Shown here piece by piece: positions 52,652-61,316 of a stretch of 64,000 bases of DNA. The stretch covers positions 744,001 through 808,000 of the forward strand of contig CAVWSB010000011.1 in assembly GCA_963757565.1 (NCBI GenBank), given 5' to 3'. The translations under genes and the position numbers were made by a program. The DNA comes from PALSA-894 sp963757565. Its GTDB lineage: Bacteria > Pseudomonadota > Alphaproteobacteria > Rhizobiales > Xanthobacteraceae. The notes under the pieces are model-generated. The model was not told where the DNA came from, made no database searches, and saw nothing but the letters and a program-made list of their open reading frames with translations. Position 1 is the first letter of the stretch. Every line of letters begins with the position of its first letter.

Positions 52652-53506
52652 GTGACCGACGCCGCATCATCGCAGACAACGCGGCGCATCTGGCTGTGCG
52701 CGGACGATTATGGCATAGCGCCGGGCGTCAACACGGCTATTCGCGATCTCGTGACGCGTGGACGGCTCAACGCGACGTCGGTGATGGTCGTCGCGCCGGG
52801 CTTTTCGCACGCCGCCGGGTCCGCGCTCGCGCGACTGAACGAGGAAACGCAGCGCGTTGCGATCGGCCTGCATCTCACGCTGACCGGGCCATTCAAGCCG
52901 CTTTCCGCCACTTATGCGCCGCTTGCCGACGGCGAATTCTTGCCATTGACGGCGACCTTTCGGCTCGCGATGCAGCAACGGCTCGACATGAATGCGCTGT
53001 CGGCGGAGTTCCGCGCGCAATTCGAAGCATTTGCCGCCCGGTTCGGCCGCCCGCCGGATTTCATCGACGGTCATCAGCACGTGCATCTGTTTCCGCAGGT
53101 GCGCCATGCCGCACTGGAAACCGCAAGCTGGATGGCGCCGCAGGCATGGATGCGCCAGTGCGGCAGTGTGCTGCCGCTGCATCGTCGCCTGACCGATCCG
53201 AAAGGTCTGCTGATCGACTGGCTGAGCCGCGAATTTCGCGCTCGCGCGGCGAAATCCGGCGTCCGCACAAATCCCGCGTTTGCCGGGACCTACACCTTTC
53301 GACCCAATGCAGATTTTGAGCGGATCTTTCCCGAGTTTCTCGACGGCCTTCCCGAAGGCGGGCTCGTCATGTGCCACCCTGGCCATGTCGATGCCGAACT
53401 CGAGCGGCTCGATCCACTCACGACGCTGCGGGAGCGCGAATACGCATATTTTTGCAGTGATGCATTTGCGGACGCCCTGAGGAACCGCGACTTGACGCTG
53501 AACTAA
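52652..53506 (+). CDS. ChbG/HpnK-like polysaccharide deacetylase (YdjC family)
   Basis: A 284-residue protein, GTG start. Metal and catalytic motifs are visible: CADDYGIAPGVN (Asp), IGLHLTLTGPFK (His) and IDGHQHVHLFPQV (HxxH). A late MCHPGHVDAELERLDP supplies the C-terminal His. YdjC-type enzymes remove acetyl groups from GlcNAc-containing sugars (ChbG) or related substrates (HpnK). Next to a GT2 that makes lipid-linked sugars, a role in deacetylating that sugar or its transferred product is reasonable. The start is directly after the GT2 stop. Confidence 0.9.
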   Translation: MTDAASSQTTRRIWLCADDYGIAPGVNTAIRDLVTRGRLNATSVMVVAPGFSHAAGSALARLNEETQRVAIGLHLTLTGPFKPLSATYAPLADGEFLPLTATFRLAMQQRLDMNALSAEFRAQFEAFAARFGRPPDFIDGHQHVHLFPQVRHAALETASWMAPQAWMRQCGSVLPLHRRLTDPKGLLIDWLSREFRARAAKSGVRTNPAFAGTYTFRPNADFERIFPEFLDGLPEGGLVMCHPGHVDAELERLDPLTTLREREYAYFCSDAFADALRNRDLTLN

Positions 53507-53608
53507 GCCGGCGGCGGGTGCGACAACATTTCACGTTTGTGCCATTTCGGCGGCCCATAGCCCGCCCCATATCACTGCCGCCCCAGCCGGGGTTCGGAGG
53601 AGGACAAC

Positions 53609-54322
53609 ATGACACCGCAGGAACGCCAGCTCATTGCCGAGCTGTTCCAACGTCTTGGAAGTCTGGAGGGAAATCCGCGCGATCCCGACGCCGAGGCGAT
53701 GATCCGCGAAGGACTGCGCCGCGCGCCGAACGCCGCCTATTCGCTGGTGCAGACCGTGCTGGTGCAAGATGAGGCGCTCAAGGCCGCGAACGCGCATATC
53801 CAGGACTACGAACAGCAAACCGGCACGGCGCAGCAGCCGAACGAACCGCCGCGCGGCTTCCTTGATTCAATGCGTGACTCGATTTTCGGCCGCGACGAGC
53901 CGCGCGGTTCGGTCCCGCGCGTGCCCCAGGCGGGTGCGCCCGCTCCCGGCCGCGCCGATCCGTGGGGCCAGCAGCCGGGCTATCAGCAGGGCTATCCGGG
54001 CGGCGCGCCGATGCAGGCCCCGATGGGTGGCGGCGGCTCGTTCCTGGGAACCGCTGCTGCTGCTGCCGCCGGCATGATCGGCGGATCGCTGCTGATGGGT
54101 GGTATCCGCTCTGCGCTCGGCGGCCATTCGGGCGGGCCGTTTTCGGGCGCAATGGATTCGCTGCGCGGCGGCGGAGACCGCTCGCTGTCAGGCGGAGATG
54201 CCGCGGGCAGCGATCTTTCGCGACAGGCCGGACTCGATGACATCGCTGGAGGCCGCGGCATCGGTGGTTCGCAGCGCGCCGGGCTGTTCGACAACTCGGA
54301 CAACGACAACGACGACGATTAA
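53609..54322 (+). CDS. DUF2076 protein, with an in-frame stop before an acidic tail
   Basis: A 237-residue protein. The N-terminal domain (TPQERQLIAELFQRLGSLEG, RRAPNAAYSLVQTVLVQDEA) is DUF2076. The middle is Gln/Gly/Pro-rich, with a hydrophobic SFLGTAAAAAAGMIGGSLLM stretch and a Gly-rich end. The frame stops at TAA 54320-54322, but in the same frame 20 further codons read as an acidic tail (DDSGDDGDDGGFDDGDSDTA) to a TGA at 54383-54385. Relatives commonly end in such a tail, so a late nonsense change is suspected. Function unknown. Confidence 0.82.
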   Translation: MTPQERQLIAELFQRLGSLEGNPRDPDAEAMIREGLRRAPNAAYSLVQTVLVQDEALKAANAHIQDYEQQTGTAQQPNEPPRGFLDSMRDSIFGRDEPRGSVPRVPQAGAPAPGRADPWGQQPGYQQGYPGGAPMQAPMGGGGSFLGTAAAAAAGMIGGSLLMGGIRSALGGHSGGPFSGAMDSLRGGGDRSLSGGDAAGSDLSRQAGLDDIAGGRGIGGSQRAGLFDNSDNDNDDD

Positions 54323-54442
54323 GACGACAGCGGCGACGACGGAGATGATGGCGGCTTCGACGACGGCGACAGCGATACAGCGTGAGCCTTCGCAATATGT
54401 CCTGCGTCGATTAGACTGCGACGTTCGCAATAGGGTGCATCG

Positions 54443-54682
54443 ATGTCGGATACTCTGACGGTACAGCTCGACGACTTGACGCTGAGCGCGCTCGACCGCC
54501 TGGCACAGAAGACGGAACGCTCGCGAACCTCGCTGGTGTCGCAGGCGGTGCAGGACTATCTCGCACTCAATGATTGGCAACTTCGTAAGACCGAAGCCGG
54601 GATTGCGGCGGCCGATCGTGGGGATTTTGCTTCGGACGCCGAGGTCGCGCGTGTGCGCACGAAGTTCGCATTGCGCGAATGA
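54443..54682 (+). CDS. ribbon-helix-helix (CopG-like) antitoxin
   Basis: A 79-residue protein. The LTVQLDDLTLSALDRLAQKT strand-helix and ERSRTSLVSQAVQDYLALND are a standard RHH domain, followed by a toxin-binding tail (LRKTEAGIAAADRGDFASDA). It should repress its own operon with the toxin. The stop overlaps the toxin ATG by four bases (54679-54682). Confidence 0.88.
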   Translation: MSDTLTVQLDDLTLSALDRLAQKTERSRTSLVSQAVQDYLALNDWQLRKTEAGIAAADRGDFASDAEVARVRTKFALRE

Positions 54683-54965
54683 GAGTCTCGGACCGCGCCT
54701 GCGTTGCGCGAGCTTGAGGCGATTGGTGATTATATCGCCCGCGAGAGCCCGCGTGCGTCTGCCAGGATTGTCGCGCGGATATTCGATCGTGTGGATACGC
54801 TGGCAGACCATCCCGAGGTGGGGCGGCCGGGGCGCGTTTTGGAGACACGCGAACTTGTCGTCACCGACACACCGTTCATCGTGCCATATCGTATTCGCGG
54901 GGGTCGAAATCGAAGTGCTGTCCGTGTTCCACGGTGCGCGGCGTTGGCCCGACAGCTTTGATTGA
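54679..54965 (+). CDS. ParE-family toxin (two apparent insertions)
   Basis: The core (LRELEAIGDYIARESPRASA to ADHPEVGRPGRVLETRELVV) is a classic ParE toxin. As written it breaks at both ends. Removing one base in GTC-T-CGGACC near 54688 gives a start MRVRTAPALRELEA from the ATG that overlaps the antitoxin stop, and removing one G from GGGGG near 54902 gives VEIEVLSVFHGARRWPDSFD and a stop at 54963-54965. That yields about 94 residues, the usual length. ParE inhibits DNA gyrase. Confidence 0.85.
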
Positions 54966-54977
54966 TGAATTTCCGAA

Positions 54978-55016
54978 GAAAAGGCCGCCGCGTTGCCGCG
55001 ACGGCCTTTTGTTTTG
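54978..55016. terminator. bidirectional rho-independent terminator
   Basis: The stem AAAAGGCCG...CGGCCTTTT encloses CCGCG-TTGC-CGCG-type pairing (54979-55010) and is followed by TTTTGTTTT on the plus strand, with an A-run on the other side. It separates the ParE and L,D-transpeptidase genes, which converge here. Confidence 0.88.
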
Positions 55017-55031
55017 AGATGAGCGTGCGCC

Positions 55032-55757
55032 TCAGATCACCACGACCTTGGTGCCGACCTTCACGCGGCCGTAGAGGTCGATGACATCCTCGTTGCGCAT
55101 GCGGATGCACCCGGACGAGACGGCCGTGCCGATGGTCCAGGGCTCGTTCGAGCCGTGGATGCGATAGAGCGACGTGCCGAGATACATCGCGCGCGCGCCG
55201 AGCGGATTTTCCGGGCCGCCCGCCATGTGGCGTGGCAGATCGGGGCGGCGCTCAAGCATTTCGGCCGGCGGTGTCCAGTCCGGCCACTCCGCCTTGCGCG
55301 TGATGTTCTTCACGCCCGACCAGCGAAAGCCATCGCGGCCGACACCGATCCCGTAGCGCATCGCCTTGCCTTCGCCTTCGACCAGATAGAGGAACTTGCT
55401 CGACGTATCGATCACGATCGTGCCTGGCGCATGTTTGCCGTCATAGGAGACGGATTGCGGCAGATAGCGTGGATCCATCGCGGGACGGGCGGGTTCGGCT
55501 TGCTGATACCCGCGCGACGCATAGGGGTCGTTCGGCATGGCACGGCGCTGGCGCGGCGGCTCGCCGCCGCCGTTGAACAGGAACTCGATGAACCCGCCGC
55601 CCATCTCGGCGCGTGGAGCAGCGGCATAGCGCTGCACCTGCGGACGCGTTTCGAGGTCCTGCGAGTAGATCTGAGGAACCGAGTAGCTTGGCTGAGCGGC
55701 GGCAGGCACCGCGGCGAATACGCTGATGACGGCGAGCGACAGGCTATAGCGGGACAT
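55032..55757 (-). CDS. L,D-transpeptidase (YkuD domain)
   Basis: A 241-residue exported protein. The signal peptide (MSRYSLSLAVISVFAAVPAA) precedes a roughly 90-residue Pro/Gln/Arg-rich linker. The YkuD domain (about 110-241) has the catalytic HGSNEPWTIGTAVSSGCIRM motif with His and Cys. Such enzymes make 3-3 peptidoglycan cross-links or attach proteins to the wall. The start at 55757 is chosen for the signal peptide; in-frame upstream starts at 55775 or 55823 lack a better ribosome-binding site. Confidence 0.9.
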   Translation of the reverse strand: MSRYSLSLAVISVFAAVPAAAQPSYSVPQIYSQDLETRPQVQRYAAAPRAEMGGGFIEFLFNGGGEPPRQRRAMPNDPYASRGYQQAEPARPAMDPRYLPQSVSYDGKHAPGTIVIDTSSKFLYLVEGEGKAMRYGIGVGRDGFRWSGVKNITRKAEWPDWTPPAEMLERRPDLPRHMAGGPENPLGARAMYLGTSLYRIHGSNEPWTIGTAVSSGCIRMRNEDVIDLYGRVKVGTKVVVI

Positions 55758-56035
55758 TGACGTACTCTCGAACATGATCGTCACAAGCAGCGCCGACGGG
55801 CTCGGCGTCGCGAGAGGGATCACACAAGAAAACTTGGACCGTTTGGTAAACGCGAGCGGCCCGGCGCGTTAATCACGTCGATTCAGATTCCGTTCGTGAC
55901 GTTACGGTTTATTTTGCCCAAAGGGGGATGGTTAACGCCGCGTGACGTACGCACTTCCCCGCGTTTCCGCGATCATGAACCTGTTCTTAAACCGAACACG
56001 GCACCGTTCGGCAGGTTTGATCCCGGGGGCTGACA

Positions 56036-56746
56036 ATGCAGGCGCGGCGCAAGGTGTTTCGCGTCGAGGCGATGGAGCGGGCGAGGCCTGTCGAGGGCCA
56101 TGCCAACGGCCACGCCCACGACGAGATCATGACCGAGCTGCGCGCCATGCGCGCACTGATCAAGCCGTCCGAGCAGGTCACCCAGCAGATGATCGACGCC
56201 TACAAGGCGCAGATCGCCGAGGCCTCCAAGCTCAAGGGGGAACTCGATCTCATCTCCGACGCGATCAATCAGACCAAGCAGGAGATCGCGACTGTCCACA
56301 TCACCGGCTTCGAGGGGCCGGAGATGGCGCGCGTCACCAACGAACTCGACGCGATCGTCGGCGGCACTGAGAATGCCACCGAGACGATCCTCTCCAACGC
56401 CGAGGAGATCGACCAGATGGCGGCGACCTTGCAGGCGCGCTTGAAGGACGAGCAGGACCACGCGCTGGTCGCCGACATGCAGGAGCGGGTGATCAAGATC
56501 TTCGAGGCCTGCAACTTCCAGGATCTGACCGGCCAGCGAATCACCAAGGTGGTGGCCACGCTGAAATTCATCGAGACACATATCGTGCGCATGATGGAGA
56601 TCTGGGGCGGACTCGACGCCTTCAAGGGCATCGAGGCCGAGCAGATTGCGACGCGCGAAGGCGACGCGGCGCTGCTCAATGGCCCCAAGGTGGAGGGCGA
56701 GATCGGCCACGCCTCGCAGGACGACATCGACGCGTTGTTTTCCTGA
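56036..56746 (+). CDS. cheZ: chemotaxis protein phosphatase CheZ
   Basis: A 236-residue, mostly helical protein. The CheZ family core IFEACNFQDLTGQRITKVVA contains the catalytic glutamine region, and the C-terminal ASQDDIDALFS is the short CheY-binding peptide. The middle includes MARVTNELDAIVGGTENATE. CheZ dephosphorylates CheY-P and so resets the flagellar switch. No other che or fli gene is present in the window. The preceding 280 bp (55758-56035) hold no gene but two GATTC methylation-type sites. Confidence 0.88.
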   Translation: MQARRKVFRVEAMERARPVEGHANGHAHDEIMTELRAMRALIKPSEQVTQQMIDAYKAQIAEASKLKGELDLISDAINQTKQEIATVHITGFEGPEMARVTNELDAIVGGTENATETILSNAEEIDQMAATLQARLKDEQDHALVADMQERVIKIFEACNFQDLTGQRITKVVATLKFIETHIVRMMEIWGGLDAFKGIEAEQIATREGDAALLNGPKVEGEIGHASQDDIDALFS

Positions 56747-56960
56747 TCGTCGCGCCCTGAAACGCCGCCCTCCGGGCGGCAAATCGGCCTTTTCCCGGCA
56801 CAAATCGCCTGCTACAAGCGCGCGAATGAGCGCGTTGATCTGCGTCGGTGTCGCGAGCCGGATAATCTCGCCAATTATCCCCCCGGTGTCCGCCTGATTT
56901 CGGGCCGAGCGCCGGGACAAAGCCGATTCCGCGCCACCTTGAGATCGAACGATCCCTGTC

Positions 56961-59957
56961 ATGACTGAAACCCGCGACTACAGCGCGACGCTGTTTCTGC
57001 CGCAGACCGACTTTCCGATGCGCGCCGGCTTGCCGCAGAAGGAGCCCGAGATCCTGCAGCGCTGGGCGATGCGCGGCATGTATCATCGCCTGCGCTGGGC
57101 CGCGCGCGGCAAGGCAAAGTTCGTGCTGCACGACGGCCCGCCCTATGCCAACGGCAACATCCACATCGGCACCGCGCTCAACAAGATCCTGAAGGACGTG
57201 GTGACGCGTTCGCAGCAGATGCTTGGCTACGACTCCAATTATGTGCCGGGGTGGGACTGCCACGGCCTGCCGATCGAATGGAAGATCGAGGAGGAGTACC
57301 GCGCCAAGGGCAAGAACAAGGACGCGGTCCCGATCAACGAATTCCGCGCGGAATGCCGCGCCTTTGCGCAGCACTGGCTCAACGTGCAGCGCGAGGAATT
57401 CAAGCGTCTCGGCGTCGAGGGCGACTGGGCGAACCCCTACACCACGATGAGCTTCGCGGCGGAAGCGCAGATCGCGCGCGAACTGATGAAGTTCGCGGCG
57501 AACGGCACGCTCTATCGCGGCTCCAAGCCGGTGATGTGGTCGGTGGTCGAGAAGACCGCGCTTGCCGAGGCGGAGGTCGAGTACGAGGACTACACCAGCG
57601 ACACGATCTGGGCCAAGTTCCCGGTCGCATTTGCATTTGGCGACAACAGGCTTTTTGCCAAGCTGGAGAAAGCCTATCGCGGAACCTCGATTGTCATCTG
57701 GACCACAACGCCGTGGACGATCCCGGGCAATCGCGCGATCAGCTATTCGCCCAAGGTGGCTTACGGGCTCTATCGCGTCACCGACGCGCAGGCCGATAAC
57801 TGGGCCAAGGCCGGTGATCTGCTGATCCTCGCCGATACGCTTGCCGAAGACACGTTCAAACAGGCGCGCGTGACAGCATTCGAAAAGGTGCGGCCTGTGC
57901 CGGCTCGCGATCTCGCGCATCTTGCATGCGCGCATCCGCTGAAAGGATACGCCGGCGGATACGAGTTCGTCGTGCCGCTGCTTGAGGGTGATCATGTGTC
58001 GGACGATGCCGGCACTGGCTTCGTCCATACCGCACCCGGCCATGGCCGCGAGGACTTCGAGGTATGGACGGCGAGTGCGCGCGAACTCGAAACGCGTGGC
58101 GTGAACCCGGCGATCCCCTACACGGTGGATGAGAACGGCGCTTTGACCGATCATGCGCCGGGCTTTACCGGCGCGCGCGTGCTCACCGACAAAGGCGAGA
58201 AGGGTGACGCGAACGGTGCCGTGATCAAGGCGCTGACCGACAGGCGCATGCTGATCGCCCGCGGCCGGCTGAAGCACCAATATCCCCATTCCTGGCGCTC
58301 GAAAAAGCCGGTCATCTTCCGCAATACGCCGCAATGGTTCATTGCGATGGACAGGGACATCGACGACGCGAACGGCAATGCCGAGCGCGACGACACGCTG
58401 CGCAACCGCGCACTGGACGCGATCCGTGCGACCCGCTGGGTGCCGCCGCAGGGTGAGAATCGCATCACCGGCATGATCCAGAGCCGCCCCGACTGGGTGA
58501 TCTCGCGCCAGCGCGCCTGGGGCGTGCCGATCGCGGTGTTCGTGCGCGAGAAAGGCGACGGTTCGGTCGAGATCCTGCAGGACGCGCTGGTCAACCGGCG
58601 CATCGGCGATGCCTTCGCGGCCGAAGGTGCGGACGCCTGGTACGCGGACGGTGCGCGCGAGCGCTTCCTCGGCGGCCGCGCCAATGAGCCGTGGCAAAAG
58701 GTCGATGACATTCTCGATGTGTGGTTCGATTCCGGCTCGACCCACGCCTTCACGCTGGAGGACCCGGACAATTTCCCGAGTCTCGCGGGCATCCGCCGCA
58801 AGATGGACGGCGGGCCCGACACCGTGATGTATCTGGAAGGCTCCGACCAGCATCGCGGCTGGTTCCATTCCTCGCTGCTGGAGAGTTGCGGTACGCGCGG
58901 CGTCGCGCCGTTCGACGTCGTGCTGACCCACGGGTTCGTGCTCGACGAGCACGGCCGCAAGATGTCCAAGTCGCTCGGCAATACCGTTGCGCCGCAGGAC
59001 GTGATGAAGCAGTCCGGCGCCGATATCCTGCGCATGTGGGTGTGCGCGTCGGATTACGCCGACGACATCCGCATTGGGCCGGAAATCATCAAGACCACGG
59101 TCGATACCTATCGCAAGCTGCGCAACACCATCCGCTGGATGCTCGGCAACCTCGTGCACTTCCGTATCGAGGATCGCATCGCAGTGGAGCAGATGCCCGA
59201 GCTCGAGCGGCTGATGCTGCACCGGCTCGCCGAACTGGATGTGCTGGTGCGACAGGCCTATCGGGAGTTCGACTACAAGCGCATCTTCGCGGCGCTCAGC
59301 CAGTTTATGACAGTCGATCTCTCGGCGTTCTATTTCGACGTGCGCAAGGACGCGCTCTACTGCGATCCGTACTCGTCGGTGACGCGCAAGGCGGCGCTGA
59401 CTGTGCTCGATCAGGTATTCCGCTGCACCGTCACATGGCTCGCGCCCATGCTGTGCTTCACAGCCGAGGAGGCGTGGCTGCAGCGTTATCCAGGCGAAGA
59501 TTCCTCGGTGCACCTCGAACTCTTTCCGGATCTGCCCGACTATCGCGACGAGGCGCTCGCCGACAAATGGCGGAAAGTGCGCACCGTGCGCCGCGTCGTC
59601 ACGGGCGCGCTGGAGGTGGAGCGCGCCGCCAAGCGCATCGGCTCGTCGCTCGAAGCCGCACCTGTCGTTTACGTCTCCGATCCGGACCTGTTCGCCGCAA
59701 TGGTCGATGTCGATCTTGCGGAAGTCTGCATCACGTCGTCCGCGGCATTGATCGAGCGCGAAGGACCCACGGCCGCATTCCGGCTCGACGACGTGAAGGG
59801 CGTGGCGGTGGTGCCGAACCAGGCCGAGGGACAGAAGTGCGCGCGCTCCTGGAAGATTTCACGCAGCGTCGGCACCGATCCGGCCTATCCGGATGTCACG
59901 CCGCGCGACGCGCAGGCGTTGCGCGAGTGGGACGCGATGCGGAAGGCGGCGGAGTAA
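56961..59957 (+). CDS. ileS: isoleucine--tRNA ligase
   Basis: A 998-residue class I synthetase. The HIGH signature appears as YANGNIHIGTALNK near residue 63, the KMSKS loop as HGRKMSKSLGN near 667, and the CP1 editing domain around residues 200-400 (IVIWTTTPWTIPGNRAI). No frameshift occurs over 3 kb. It charges tRNA-Ile in the cytosol and hydrolyses Val mischarging. It begins the ileS-lspA-unknown-M16-M16 run, an order typical of Bradyrhizobium-like genomes. The lspA start is 2 bp past its stop. Confidence 0.97.
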   Translation: MTETRDYSATLFLPQTDFPMRAGLPQKEPEILQRWAMRGMYHRLRWAARGKAKFVLHDGPPYANGNIHIGTALNKILKDVVTRSQQMLGYDSNYVPGWDCHGLPIEWKIEEEYRAKGKNKDAVPINEFRAECRAFAQHWLNVQREEFKRLGVEGDWANPYTTMSFAAEAQIARELMKFAANGTLYRGSKPVMWSVVEKTALAEAEVEYEDYTSDTIWAKFPVAFAFGDNRLFAKLEKAYRGTSIVIWTTTPWTIPGNRAISYSPKVAYGLYRVTDAQADNWAKAGDLLILADTLAEDTFKQARVTAFEKVRPVPARDLAHLACAHPLKGYAGGYEFVVPLLEGDHVSDDAGTGFVHTAPGHGREDFEVWTASARELETRGVNPAIPYTVDENGALTDHAPGFTGARVLTDKGEKGDANGAVIKALTDRRMLIARGRLKHQYPHSWRSKKPVIFRNTPQWFIAMDRDIDDANGNAERDDTLRNRALDAIRATRWVPPQGENRITGMIQSRPDWVISRQRAWGVPIAVFVREKGDGSVEILQDALVNRRIGDAFAAEGADAWYADGARERFLGGRANEPWQKVDDILDVWFDSGSTHAFTLEDPDNFPSLAGIRRKMDGGPDTVMYLEGSDQHRGWFHSSLLESCGTRGVAPFDVVLTHGFVLDEHGRKMSKSLGNTVAPQDVMKQSGADILRMWVCASDYADDIRIGPEIIKTTVDTYRKLRNTIRWMLGNLVHFRIEDRIAVEQMPELERLMLHRLAELDVLVRQAYREFDYKRIFAALSQFMTVDLSAFYFDVRKDALYCDPYSSVTRKAALTVLDQVFRCTVTWLAPMLCFTAEEAWLQRYPGEDSSVHLELFPDLPDYRDEALADKWRKVRTVRRVVTGALEVERAAKRIGSSLEAAPVVYVSDPDLFAAMVDVDLAEVCITSSAALIEREGPTAAFRLDDVKGVAVVPNQAEGQKCARSWKISRSVGTDPAYPDVTPRDAQALREWDAMRKAAE

Positions 59958-59958
59958 C

Positions 59959-60484
59959 GTGCTCCGGGCGTTTCTCTGGGGCCCGTTCAGCCGCTTCGGT
60001 GTGATCATTGCGGCGATCGCCTGCGCGTTCGATCAGGCATCCAAGCTCTGGCTCCTCGATCGTGTTCGATCTCGCCAATCGCGGGATCGTCCATCTCACG
60101 CCGTTTCTCGATTTCGTGCTCACCTGGAACACCGGCATCAGCTACGGCCTGTTCCCCCAGGACACCGATTTCGGCCGTTACGTGCTGGTGGCGCTCAAGG
60201 CGGCTGCCGTTGTGGTCCTGTGGATCTGGCTCGCGCGGGCGGAACTTCGCCTGACCGCACTCGCCCTTGGGCTGATCATCGGCGGGGCGCTCGGGAATGG
60301 CCTGGACCGCTTAACCTACGGAGCCGTGGTCGATTTCGTGCTGTTTCACGTCACGACGGCCCGATTCAACTTCGTCTGGTACGTGTTTAACCTCGCTGAC
60401 GTGGCCATCGTTGCCGGCGTAATCGGCCTCCTGTATGAGTATGTCCTTGGACCGACGCCGCAAAAGCGCCCCGATCCCTCGTGA
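59959..60484 (+). CDS. lspA: lipoprotein signal peptidase (one apparent insertion)
   Basis: About 174 residues, GTG start. The first helix and IIAAIACAFDQASKLWLLD are in one frame; the rest, from VFDLANRGIVHLTPFLDFVL, is in the next. Removing one C in GAT-C-GTGTTC near 60060 joins them. Catalytic aspartates are visible in GNGLDRLTYGAVVDFV and VFNLADVAIVAG. Four membrane helices are predicted. The enzyme cleaves prolipoprotein signal peptides in the inner membrane and is essential in most Gram-negatives, so the break is probably not real. Confidence 0.9.
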
Positions 60485-60520
60485 TGAATGATCCGGGAGG
60501 CGGCCGAATTCGCGGTAATG

Positions 60521-60538
60521 CGCGGGCTTGGGCCCGCG
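60521..60538. other. GC-rich hairpin between lspA and the next gene
   Basis: CGCGGGC-TTGG-GCCCGCG is a perfect 7-bp stem without a following T-run. It may weakly attenuate transcription or act as a processing site; no function is established. Confidence 0.4.
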
Positions 60539-60554
60539 AAATGGATGAACCGCC

Positions 60555-61253
60555 ATGCGACATGATCGATCCCGCCTGCGTGGAGCTTGGGTGGCCTGTG
60601 TGTGCGGGGCGCTGCTGATCGCCCCAGCCGTGGCGCACGCCCAGCAGGCGCAGGAAGACGACGACACGCTCGAGCAGAAGATCATCAAGAACATTCTGGG
60701 CGGCATGGGCGTGGATGTCGGCCGAGCCGGAATCAACTACCGGGAGCGTTCGCCTCTCGTCATTCCGCCGACACGCGATCTGCCGCCGCCGCAAGCGGGT
60801 GGTCCGCAGTTGCGCAATCCCGCCTGGCCAAGCGATCCGGATCGCAAGGTCGTGACGCGGACCAGCAAGGCCAACACGCGTGCGACCCCGGAGGATCCGG
60901 GAACCGATTCGGTCTTGAATCCGGACGAACTGCGCCGCGGCGCCGACCCGCGCGCGGCGCGCGTGACCGACCCGTCGAAGACGATCGGCTCGATCGAGGA
61001 TTATAATGTCGGACGCCAAATGAGCCCGCGCGAATTGGACTCAAAAGGCATCTTCAACATCGATGCCTTGATGGGGCGTCATCTGAACGAAAACGCCAAG
61101 TTCGAGCAGGAGCCAAGCCGCAGTGCTTTGACCCAGCCGCCGCCCGGGTACCAGACACCCGCGCCGAACCAGCCCTACGCGCCCGGCAAGGAAGGGTCGG
61201 GCTGGAAGATTCCATCGATCCTGGACCGTCCGCTCGGTCAGGGCGACCAGTAG
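60555..61253 (+). CDS. hypothetical exported protein between lspA and M16 peptidases
   Basis: A 232-residue protein with a signal peptide (about 1-29, ending AHAQQ). The mature part is polar, Pro/Arg/Asp-rich and probably largely disordered (ERSPLVIPPTRDLPPPQAGG, TRATPEDPGTDSVLNPDELR). A short amphipathic region (LEQKIIKNILGGMGVDVGRA) follows the signal. I recall its presence at this locus in related genomes but no family function. Its place after lspA and before two secreted peptidases suggests an envelope role. Confidence 0.75.
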   Translation: MRHDRSRLRGAWVACVCGALLIAPAVAHAQQAQEDDDTLEQKIIKNILGGMGVDVGRAGINYRERSPLVIPPTRDLPPPQAGGPQLRNPAWPSDPDRKVVTRTSKANTRATPEDPGTDSVLNPDELRRGADPRAARVTDPSKTIGSIEDYNVGRQMSPRELDSKGIFNIDALMGRHLNENAKFEQEPSRSALTQPPPGYQTPAPNQPYAPGKEGSGWKIPSILDRPLGQGDQ

Positions 61254-61316
61254 CGCTTGCTGCCCGCCCATAACCGTCGATCCGTGTTAGACACGGGGCC
61301 CCTTGAGAGCACCACC

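Noticed and set aside
56676..59513. Very long open frame on the minus strand opposite ileS
   Set aside because: High-GC coding DNA often leaves the antisense frame open. The translation is low-complexity Arg/His/Asp-rich, without a domain, and ileS on the plus strand is unmistakable.
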